A DNA stretch of 38,533 nucleotides from Candidatus Brocadiia bacterium (GTDB lineage Bacteria > Planctomycetota > Uabimicrobiia > Uabimicrobiales > JABWCH01): positions 1 through 38,533 of the forward strand of contig JABWCH010000006.1 of the NCBI GenBank assembly GCA_013359215.1, written 5' to 3'. Positions 15,224 to 23,700 of the stretch are shown in pieces; the first letter of the stretch is position 1, and each line of letters opens with the position of its first letter. The notes under the pieces were generated by a model. That model was given only the letters and a program-made list of their open reading frames with translations, had not been told where the DNA came from and made no database searches. Made by a program: the position numbers and the translations under genes.

Positions 15224-16726
15224 TTAATTTGCAATGCCACAATGATTCTTAAGCAATTTTTTATGAATAAAATAGAGCAATAGGCTCAATCCCATAAAAA
15301 CAACGCTGCAAGGTTCTGGAATAGTCAAGAACTGGGTACTTGTGAGAGCCACATCGGAAACTCTGACTTCATCGAGAATTATATTAGGGGAACAACCTTC
15401 AGGATGAGAAAGATCAAGACCTGATTGCGGTGTTAAGCTGCCAGACCATGCTTGGGAAGCAACAACATTGCCATTCACATAAAATTTAATGCTGCTTCCA
15501 TCATAAGTCAATGCAATGTGATACCATGTATCCATCAAAGGTTTATAATTTGTGACAACCCAGCCTTGGCTGCCAGATGTAGTCGTGAGTCCATATCGAA
15601 AATCTTGTGTTGCTGTATTTATGGTGATTCCATCTATCCAGTTGACATAGTTCCTTGTTTCAATGATGTGGTTCCATGAGCCTGTAAGAGACTTTACATT
15701 CAATACTACTTCATAGGTAAGCTGCGTCCAGTTACCAGAGGGGCTAATTTGGATACTGTCGTTGTATGCATAATCATCAATTCCATCGAATTCAATGCCT
15801 TTATGGATTCCATCATCGCGATATACAGCATTGCCTACAGGAGTAGCATGATGGTTGTTTCCAGAATAGTCTAAAATAGAATTAGCACCAGAAGCTGCCT
15901 GGTTGTTTACACCTTCGTTGAATTTCCAATATGCCAGTGTCGCAGCATCACAAGATAACGACAATATCATAAAGGCTATGAAGAAAATGGATAAGCTTTT
16001 TTGGAGCATACTTTTCCGTTTGGCTTTGAGAAACCAACCTAATGCCATGCCAAGAGCTACGATAAGACAGCTTTGGATTTCGGGGACATTAGCAGTAATC
16101 AGAACATCGTCCAAATAGGATTGCCTGCCATTTTCTCTATTGTGGAATACAATATAGTTGCTAGGCATCACAGATGTGCTTGTTGTAGTGATCGTCAATG
16201 TATGGCCTGGTGTTCCTACTTTTGTCAAAGTAAAGGAAAGATTTGTACCATTGTCCATTATGTCGAAATCAAAGCTCTCTCCTGCATTGATGGTGTATGA
16301 CTGGCTTATAGACGTAGCCGATGCATTACCACGTGATAGAATAGACATGCTATCGCTGATTGCTGTAGCAAGGAATTCGATTCCATTTTGGGTTTCGCTG
16401 TAAGCACCTGTTGGAACTGCATCGCTACGTGTGAGGATTTGGAGGAAATCGTCGCTGGAAACGAATGTCCACCTGCCTCGGATTCTCAAATTCCATGTTA
16501 CAGGGTTGAATTCTTGTTTGGTAATCAGATATCCTCTGCCTGTAAGGAGGATTTGCTGGTTGGTTTCCTGAACACCAGGCGTTCCAACGATACCGCTTGT
16601 AAGTGCTGTCCATTTATTTGTATCGAGAACATTGTCGTTGAAGTTGTCTTGCAACAGAATCGTTTCAGCAGACAATGGTATCACGACAGCAAAAAGAATG
16701 AACAGCATTGTTTTGATGTTGATCAT
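15224..16726 (-). CDS. Double PEP-CTERM protein, apparent head-to-tail fusion with LamG domain
   Basis: A 500-residue open frame holding two complete exported proteins in series. Part one (1-239) has a signal peptide (about 1-20), a beta-rich domain beginning TILLQDNFNDNVLDTNKW, and a sorting-type tail VPEIQSC, hydrophobic helix, KAKRK. Part two starts at Met240 with a second signal peptide (SLSIFFIAFMILSLSCDA), then a LamG/concanavalin-like domain (about 270-460; YWKFNEG, YSGNNHHA, EFDGIDDYA, YHIALTYDGSSIKFYVNG). It ends with IPEPCS, a hydrophobic helix and HKK. The first ATG has a strong ribosome site (GAGGAG); the internal ATG at 16009 has only GGAAAAG very close. No stop separates the halves. 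PEP-CTERM proteins are normally anchored by exosortase; none is in the window. Confidence 0.85.
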   Translation of the reverse strand: MINIKTMLFILFAVVIPLSAETILLQDNFNDNVLDTNKWTALTSGIVGTPGVQETNQQILLTGRGYLITKQEFNPVTWNLRIRGRWTFVSSDDFLQILTRSDAVPTGAYSETQNGIEFLATAISDSMSILSRGNASATSISQSYTINAGESFDFDIMDNGTNLSFTLTKVGTPGHTLTITTTSTSVMPSNYIVFHNRENGRQSYLDDVLITANVPEIQSCLIVALGMALGWFLKAKRKSMLQKSLSIFFIAFMILSLSCDAATLAYWKFNEGVNNQAASGANSILDYSGNNHHATPVGNAVYRDDGIHKGIEFDGIDDYAYNDSIQISPSGNWTQLTYEVVLNVKSLTGSWNHIIETRNYVNWIDGITINTATQDFRYGLTTTSGSQGWVVTNYKPLMDTWYHIALTYDGSSIKFYVNGNVVASQAWSGSLTPQSGLDLSHPEGCSPNIILDEVRVSDVALTSTQFLTIPEPCSVVFMGLSLLLYFIHKKLLKNHCGIAN

Positions 16727-16805
16727 ATTTTCTCCTCAAAGTAAAAAAATCAAAAGAAGCTACAAAAGATAAGATCTGTCATCATTCAAATGAAAAATAC
16801 TTTTC

Positions 16806-16886
16806 ACCGCAGAGACACAGAGATCGCAGAGAATTCCAATTTATTTTTTTTTCTCTGCGTTCTTGCTTTCTCTCTGCCTCTGCGGT
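16806..16886. repeat. ACCGCAGAG palindrome
   Basis: ACCGCAGAG (16806-16814) pairs with CTCTGCGGT (16878-16886), and CGCAGAGAA (16825-16833) pairs with TTCTCTGCG (16851-16859). It lies between the two PEP-CTERM genes. Palindromes of the 'accgcagagacacagag' type are, as I recall, scattered in many environmental genomes. Confidence 0.75.
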
Positions 16887-16923
16887 AAAAAAATTCTTGA
16901 AAAAAATTTTTGAATGACACGCC

Positions 16924-18255
16924 CTAATTTTTCTTGAATTTTCTTGTATAAAAGCATACCAAGACAAAGAAGCCAAGCATGGTTATGGTGCAAGGCTCAG
17001 GGATAGTCGTGGCTTGTAAATTGAAAGAATAGGTAGATCCATTGCTTCCCAAAGCTGCATTCACATCTGTGGTAAATGTTAGTGTGGCATTGCGGACATA
17101 GCCATACTCATCCCTGCCTGTATAGTTATGCATAAAACGGATTGCTAAATTTTGCAACTGTCCTTTGCTGAGTTGTGTGCCAGGGGTGAAATTTTCTAAA
17201 GTGAAGTACGAGGCATCTGGCCCTGTGATCGTGGCACTTAGCAACGTCATATTTGTCAAGTTTCCCAAATCAGCATCAGGCGTAAGATTTTGTATGCTTA
17301 AGCTCTGGTTTGCTATGTACTCTACCTCTCCAAAGTTGATGGTAGAGCCTGCTGCTACAGAACTGCTGAAAACAGGGCTTACGCCTGTTCCTGTGAGTGT
17401 TCTGGTAATGTTTTGGGCATTGCTGGTAATAGAAACGTCTACGCTCTGTGTGCCTCTTGCTGTTGGTGAATAAGTAAAAGTCCTTGAGGCAGATGATCCA
17501 CTTCCTAAAGAAAAGCTTTGGCTGCCAGACGTAGGAGAGAAGTTTCCAGAAGCAGCGTTAATGTTACCAGTAAGCGTGCTTCCAGAAGCCCCTGTATTGC
17601 TAACAGTGATGCTAGAAGAAGAGCTTGTACCTACACGGACGTTCCCAAAATTAATGTTGTTGGCAGAAATAGAAGGACTCACAACCGTTCCTGTGGTTTG
17701 CACTTCGATGTTGTCTATCTGTCCAGCCTGGAAGGCACTATCAATGGCAGTACCAGAAGAACTTTGTGTGTATTTGATCAAAACTTCATTATATCCACCG
17801 CCTTGAAATCCAATGAAGCTTGGGCCTATGTTGACAACGCCAGAAAAAACATTAACACCATTGTTTCTGAGCATGTAATGCAGATAGGCAGTAGACCCGC
17901 CCCATCCGTTTCCAATCCGCATACCCATACTTCCAAAATCGCCATTGTTGGTAAGCGTTATTTTAGTATAGCCGTTGTCTCCTCCACTTGGATACCAGGA
18001 ACGACTACCAAAATAAGCACCACCGCCTGAATAGGTTGTCCATATATCGCTGCCATCGCCATTGATTTGCTGTACACGGATTCCATTTTCCGTATAGTCT
18101 GGAGTTGTACCACTACTCGATATCATGCCTTCAAATCCATTAAAGTTTGTCCGAGTAGAATCATTAATAAAATCTGTGGTATACAGCGTAATGGCATTTG
18201 CATTTCCTGCCAGCACTAGCAGAATTGTAAACAAAATAAAGTAAAAATGATGCAT
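16924..18255 (-). CDS. PEP-CTERM protein with choice-of-anchor-D domain
   Basis: A 443-residue secreted protein. Signal peptide at 1-21 (ending AGNANA). The N-terminal half is a Gly/Ser/Tyr-rich beta domain. An ASPM-SPD-2-Hydin/choice-of-anchor-D Ig-like domain (about 197-300) follows, with INFGNVRVGTSSSSSITVSN and RTFTYSPTARGTQSVDVSI. A second, similar domain begins at INFGEVEY. It ends with the sorting signal IPEPCT, a hydrophobic helix and TRKFKKN. A GGAGG six bases before the ATG makes the start firm. As in its neighbour, Cys follows the PEP. It probably ends up on the cell surface or in extracellular matrix after exosortase processing, which is family knowledge and not shown here. Confidence 0.88.
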   Translation of the reverse strand: MHHFYFILFTILLVLAGNANAITLYTTDFINDSTRTNFNGFEGMISSSGTTPDYTENGIRVQQINGDGSDIWTTYSGGGAYFGSRSWYPSGGDNGYTKITLTNNGDFGSMGMRIGNGWGGSTAYLHYMLRNNGVNVFSGVVNIGPSFIGFQGGGYNEVLIKYTQSSSGTAIDSAFQAGQIDNIEVQTTGTVVSPSISANNINFGNVRVGTSSSSSITVSNTGASGSTLTGNINAASGNFSPTSGSQSFSLGSGSSASRTFTYSPTARGTQSVDVSITSNAQNITRTLTGTGVSPVFSSSVAAGSTINFGEVEYIANQSLSIQNLTPDADLGNLTNMTLLSATITGPDASYFTLENFTPGTQLSKGQLQNLAIRFMHNYTGRDEYGYVRNATLTFTTDVNAALGSNGSTYSFNLQATTIPEPCTITMLGFFVLVCFYTRKFKKN

Positions 18256-18351
18256 AATCCACCTCCGTTTCTAAGCTATGGTATTAGTTTAGGAATCAGA
18301 ATCAAATAATTATTTAATTTCGATTTCTTAATTCTTGTTGCTTCGTTATTT

Positions 18352-19896
18352 CTATTTTGCCATTTTTCTTGTATAAACACCAACAAAGACTGTCATGAGA
18401 AATAGCCCAAGAAAGCCTTCCCACACAACAAAGTATTTGATCCAGTTGTCGAATTGGGGAGAAATGCCTTCTGTGCCTAAGGTTGTGAAGGTCATTGCAC
18501 TAAGATAAAAAGCTTGTGAGAAACTGATTCCCTGCATTCCTGGGGTACGAAGGGCAGAGTCGATTACAAACTGGTCTCCAAAAGCCCAGAATATGAGAGA
18601 AAACGAGAGGATTACCAGAAGAGCGAGTATGGCAACATTAGAAGGTTTTGTTCCATAGCCGCTGCCCAAATCAAAGAAAAGCCAGCTAAAGAATCTGCGC
18701 ATTGCGCTATCAATTCCCGTGACTTTTTCAGATTTACGCTCAGAACATCGGAAGTGGTAGTATGCCCAGTCGGCTGCATCATGGTTTCCTGTGATTTCGA
18801 AATTGCGGCGGAGCATAGCATAGACCTTTTTGGCGTTTGCATATTCTTTGCTAGAGTCGGAAAAAATCTTCCCTTCAATTTGTGCTTTTTCTATAATCAT
18901 GCATTCTGTTCTGGTGTCCTCTAGCTTGATTTTTTCCTGGATTTTGACATCTTTAAGGTCAAAGCGCATGGAAAATATGGCTTCTGAAAAATTCACTTCT
19001 TTATGGAAGACTGTTCCCCTAAGGTAGACATCATGGTGGAAAATAGATTTGGAAAAGTCTGCCATGTCCTGGAAAGAGCTTTCTTCCATGACAAAGCTAT
19101 TGAAAACCTCAAGCCCTGAAAAATCGGCTTTAGCCTTACAATCCAGATGGCTCAGATAAATATGGTCTTGGACATCGCAACCTCGGAAAATGAATTCTTC
19201 ATCGAATCTGGAGCGATGAAAGTAGCTTTTGCCTTGGAAAGAAACAACTTTGAATATGATTTTATTTTTGGAATACATATCTTCGAAGCGAGCTGTGTTG
19301 ATAGATGCATTTTCGAATGTTGCCCCATCTTCGAAGATGGTCTTGCGGAAAAAGGCATTTTCAAAAAAACGGCTTTTCTTGAAATTGGCTTTTCCCACAA
19401 AGCGTGTTTCCTGGAAAAAGGCTGTGTTGTGGAACATTATGTCTTCAAACCTGGAAGTATCCAGGAATTGAGATCCTTCAAAGCTCATTTTGCCCCGAAA
19501 TCTGACGCAAGGGAAAGAGGCTCTTTTTTCAAACCTGCATTTTTCCCAAAAGGCTTCTTCCAGGAACTCCACTCCTTTGGCTTGGAATTCATCCAGGAAG
19601 ACACAATTTTTAAAGGAAACAGACTTTTCAAAGATTGTTCCATTGTCCTCTGTATTCCAATCCACTTTGCCTAAAAAGGTGACTTCGGAAAAAACAAGAG
19701 GTGCTTTAAAAATACACTGCCTGATTTCCCATGCTTTCAACTGGCAATTGCTAAACTGGATAGGCTGGAGAAATATTTGCTTGACAAACGAAAGGTTTTC
19801 TGTCTGTATGCCTTGTATGGGCTTTCCTGCTTCTATCCATTTTGCTACTTGTTCGTTAGAAACGCTTTGAAAAGTTTGCTCATTTTGGTTTTCCAT
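18352..19896 (-). CDS. Pentapeptide-repeat protein with C-terminal ion-channel domain
   Basis: A 514-residue protein. Residues about 40-345 are pentapeptide-like repeats with a Phe every fifth position (for example FKKSRFFENAFFRKTIFEDGATF), forming a right-handed beta helix in the cytoplasm. A linker with VYAMLRRNFEITGNHDAADW follows, then a two-helix pore domain (about 395-514): helix VAILALLVILSFSLIFWAF, pore loop, helix GLFLMTVFVGV. The pore loop reads TFTTLGTEG, where potassium channels have TxGYG, so the selectivity filter (472-477) is atypical. I prefer ATG 19896 over the TTG at 19899, as AAAGGTG lies upstream. Fused pentapeptide-channel proteins are known in many bacteria; the gating stimulus is unknown. 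It is not confirmed to conduct ions. Confidence 0.82.
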   Translation of the reverse strand: MENQNEQTFQSVSNEQVAKWIEAGKPIQGIQTENLSFVKQIFLQPIQFSNCQLKAWEIRQCIFKAPLVFSEVTFLGKVDWNTEDNGTIFEKSVSFKNCVFLDEFQAKGVEFLEEAFWEKCRFEKRASFPCVRFRGKMSFEGSQFLDTSRFEDIMFHNTAFFQETRFVGKANFKKSRFFENAFFRKTIFEDGATFENASINTARFEDMYSKNKIIFKVVSFQGKSYFHRSRFDEEFIFRGCDVQDHIYLSHLDCKAKADFSGLEVFNSFVMEESSFQDMADFSKSIFHHDVYLRGTVFHKEVNFSEAIFSMRFDLKDVKIQEKIKLEDTRTECMIIEKAQIEGKIFSDSSKEYANAKKVYAMLRRNFEITGNHDAADWAYYHFRCSERKSEKVTGIDSAMRRFFSWLFFDLGSGYGTKPSNVAILALLVILSFSLIFWAFGDQFVIDSALRTPGMQGISFSQAFYLSAMTFTTLGTEGISPQFDNWIKYFVVWEGFLGLFLMTVFVGVYTRKMAK

Positions 19897-19921
19897 CAAA
19901 AGTCACCTTTCCTGTAAATTT

Positions 19922-20464
19922 TTAGCTTTTGGCCTTATCTATACCATCGTCATCGTCGTCATCGTCCATGCCATCTTCATCGTCTTCGTTATCATCGTCA
20001 TCATCGTCCATGCCATCTTCATCGTCTTCATATTCATTCTCTATATCATCATCTTCATCGTAGTCGTTCTCCATGCCATCTTCTTCTTTGTCTTCCTGGT
20101 CTTCCACACTTTCCATGGGAGGAACAGGAGAATCTTTGGTGACTTCCCTAAGCATCCTGCTCATTTCTATGCTTTTTTCAATAGAATGATCTTCGACAAA
20201 TTTTAGAATAGGTGTGTGGCGAAGGGCCAGTCTGTCGCCAAGTTTTGTCTGGATATGTCCTTTAGCATGTTCGATTCCTCTCATGACGGTTCTTTGTTGT
20301 GGCTTATCTCCTAAAATTGAGACGTAGACACTGCAATACCTGTTGTCTTTGGACAACTCTACTTTGGTCACCGAGGCAAATTTAATGCGAGGATCGCTCA
20401 TTTCATAGGTAATGATCTGCGCTAATAGCTGCTGGATTCTTTTTAATAGTTTTGGACTAGCCAT
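19922..20464 (-). CDS. rbfA: Ribosome-binding factor A with long acidic C-terminal tail
   Basis: RbfA helps mature the 5' end of 16S rRNA in the 30S subunit and is needed for cold adaptation in model species. The core (about 1-115) is the KH-like RbfA fold: LAQIITYEMSDPRI, VSILGD, HAKGHIQTKLGDRLALRHTP and ILKFVEDHSIEKS. A tail of about 60 residues (from 117) is almost all Asp and Glu with repeated DGM units, then ends IDKAKS. Typical RbfA proteins are about 110-130 residues. The tail is coded by an imperfect DNA repeat with a 42-base period. The gene is not in the usual nusA-infB context; upstream lies a palindromic repeat, downstream the ion-channel gene 23 bases away on the same strand. Confidence 0.9.
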   Translation of the reverse strand: MASPKLLKRIQQLLAQIITYEMSDPRIKFASVTKVELSKDNRYCSVYVSILGDKPQQRTVMRGIEHAKGHIQTKLGDRLALRHTPILKFVEDHSIEKSIEMSRMLREVTKDSPVPPMESVEDQEDKEEDGMENDYDEDDDIENEYEDDEDGMDDDDDDNEDDEDGMDDDDDDDGIDKAKS

Positions 20465-20544
20465 AAATAATGTTGTTTTTCCTTATCTGGTATAATAATC
20501 ATAATAAACTATAAACGCTTAATGACTTAGCTCCTAATTTTAAA

Positions 20545-20626
20545 ATCACGAATAGCGCGAATAACACATATAACACGAGCTAAGATAATCTATTCGTGCT
20601 ATTCGTCCATTCGCAAAATTCGTGAT
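20545..20626. repeat. CACGAAT palindrome between the TPR gene and rbfA
   Basis: ATCACGAAT (20545-20553) is matched by ATTCGTGAT (20618-20626), with partial internal pairing (AATAGCGCGAATA against CTATTCGTCCATTCGC). It fills much of the 290-base gap upstream of rbfA. Similar words occur at 16-50 of the window. Confidence 0.7.
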
Positions 20627-20753
20627 AAAATATTTTTCTTATGTATCCAGATTAGTAGCTAAATCCATAAGTATTTAAACTGTAATATTTTTTAACTTTT
20701 CGATGCAAGCCTTTACCCTGAAAGGGTTCTATATACTTACCATGGGCAAAAAT

Positions 20754-23700
20754 TTACGAAACTGTCTTGAGATTTTTACGGATTTTGCTGTATTCTTCAG
20801 AAATATTGTATAGCAGAAGATCATGGATGGCTTCATGCTTTGCCAATTCCTGAATCGTATTTTTTTGGATTGTGCCTGTTTGTAGCAGGGACTGGAACTG
20901 GCAGAAAGCCTGAATACTGTTTTCTAAAGAATCTGTCAATAAAAGGCCGCATCGATTGGAGGCAAAATCCATATCTTTAAGATAATGGGATGCTTCATCT
21001 TTTCCTTTTGCTTCCCATAAATCTGGCCGATCTTCCATGGTTTTTCGCACTTTTCTGGGCAGGGAGTTTTTGATTTTTTTAAAAAGGGCGAGTTCTTCTC
21101 CAGCAAATTTATCTTCGCTTCCTACAAAGGATTCCCTCATAAGATGGAAGTAAGTTTTAATTTCTTGCGGCTCTAGTTTAAAAGCTAGAACCTGGTTTTG
21201 TGCAATATAAAACAGGAATTTTGCCAGGAGAAAATACATAATCTCATCAGAAAAATTTTCCAGAAAAGGCGCGTTTAAGATCAAACTCGCAGGCTGTGTG
21301 TTTTCTATGTACACACGGGCTGTTTTTTTGGGGTTTACATAAATATCTATGGGCTGCATCCCCAGAATTTTTCTTATGCTCTCGGCTTGAGACAGAACTT
21401 TAAGGCTGTCGCCCACAAGGCGATCCTTGCGTTTAAGCCCATATTTGGTTTCTAAATCGGCTGGATAGATCTTGCTTACATGCTCTGAAGTGAGTGCCAG
21501 GATTTCATAGGACAAAGCACTTCTGTTCGGAACAAGATAGGCAAGCAAAGATTCATTATTGACAAACTGCGGTTTTTGAGGCGCAGAGCTTGCCATAAGT
21601 TCTTTTTCTTCTTCCACAAGCTCGCCTACAATGGCAATATTCTGGCAGGCTCTTAAAGCTAAATCCTGCTGTTTTTTCATCTGGAAAATTTTATAGAGAC
21701 AACGATAAGAAGCTGTTCTAAATGGTTCTCTATGCAAAAGATACGTATGCTCTTGAATACCTTCGTCGTAAAATGCAGGATCTTCTGACTCAATCGCAGC
21801 AAGAGCAGCATGGCTGGCTATATGGTTGCTGTCTAAAGCAAGGGCTTTCTTGAATTCCTGGATTGCTTCATTGCGCTTTCCAAAGCGTTCATAGTAAAGA
21901 TTTCCCAAAGCCAGATGTATGGGCAAACCTGCCATTTTCATGCTTTCAGGCAAATTTTGTAAAAACTCCTGGTATGCCTGCACTACAGAATCCCATTGTT
22001 GCAGCTTAGAATACGTATCAGCGATTCCGCGAATCGCAGGCAGCCATGAAGGATCTGCTTGCAATGCTTGTTGGTAAATGCGAATGGCTTCCTGGGTTTC
22101 GCCTTTAGCCTGAACAATCAGAGCCATGAGGCAACGGTTCTCTACTTTTTGTTGAGGCTCTTCCAGGCAGGTGTAATGCTTTTCGATCCATTCATAGGCT
22201 CTGTCCCATTCCTGAAGAGCAATGTATCCTTCTCCTAGATTTTTGAGGATGCCAGGATCTTCTACGCCCATACCCAATGCTTTAAGCCTGGCCTCAATGG
22301 CTTCTCTATGGCGATTCAATCGAGTCTGCACCTCTGCTATGGTCAATAAGGCACTTCTTCTTTCCTGGAAAGAAGAAAAATCGCTTCTGGCGGTTGTCTG
22401 TAAATATTTTAAAGCTTCCTCGTCTTCTCCCTTTTTCAGATGCAATTTCGACAGAGCTTGTATGCTTTCGGAATCTTCTGGTATATCAGCAAGAACTCTG
22501 CGATACCATTCAATGGCGGATTCATTTTGTCCTAGCTTCTCATAGATAATAGCAAGCCGCCTTACAATGTCTTTTTTGCCATCCTCCAGATTAGGGTGCT
22601 GATAGGCTCTTTGGTATATATCCAAGGCTTCCTGCCACTGGGTTTTATCAAAGCCCCACTGCGCCCTTTCAAAATAGAGAGATCCCAGGGAAACGAGAGC
22701 ATCGAGATTGTCTTCCTTGATTTTAAGTGCTGTGCTGTAACGGACAATCGCATCGTCTTTTCTGCTCAACTTTTCCGCCATAAAACCCCATTTATAATAG
22801 ATACTGGAAAGCTTGTCAATCTTATTCTTGTCTACCAATAAAACAAGCCTTCCAAAAAGAGGCTCTGCATGTGCAGGCTCGTTTTGCATGAAATAGATTT
22901 CAGCCATGGCTTCAATAGCAATGGTAGACTGGGGATCGATTTCCAAGGCTATCTGGAAAACTTCTTTGGATTTCTGGATGAGCTTGAGTTTGTTTTGGTA
23001 TAAAGACCCAAGATCATTGAGTGCCTCGACCTTTTCCGATGGGTCTTTAATATGGTTGATTTCCATGCTGATGTATTTTACAGCTTGTGTCCAGTCTTCA
23101 TTCAAAATTGCAAGACCTGTCAAAGCCTTCAGGGATTTTCTCAGTGTGGGCTGATAGTCAATGGACTCCAGGAACATTCGTTTGGCTTCTGTGTATTCAT
23201 GGAAGCGGTCGCGCTTTAAAATGCCCAACCGATAGCAAAGCTCTGCCTTTTCTTCCAAATCCTGGCTTACTTCGATTTCCTGGGTACAAATCTGAACCAG
23301 CTTTTCCCAATTTTTCTTGCGGAGATACAGCCAATCCAAAGATTTTAAAATATCCAGCCTCTGGTTATCCAGTCCAAGAGCAGATTCAAAAGCTTCAATT
23401 GCTTTATCAGGATCATCCAGTTCTTTTTCATACAGCATGCCTATATGCGCATATAGTTCCAGGCGTTCCTGGTTGTTTTCGCAGAAAAGAAGTTTTTGGT
23501 TAATCAAGTTTGCCAATTCGTGTAGTTTCCCCAAGCTTTTATAGAGATGATCCAAAGCTTGCAAAGCTTCTCTATGGTCAGGGTCAAGATCTAAAATTCT
23601 TTTGAAAACATCAATAGCGGTTTCTGGCTTTTTGATATGATCCTGGTACACAGCACCCAAAGAGAGAAGATAGGAAATCTGGTCTTTGGTATTTTCTTTT

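Noticed and set aside
19147-19674. 175-residue frame opposite the pentapeptide-repeat gene
   Set aside because: Its apparent repeats are the complement of the pentapeptide codons, with no independent ribosome site.
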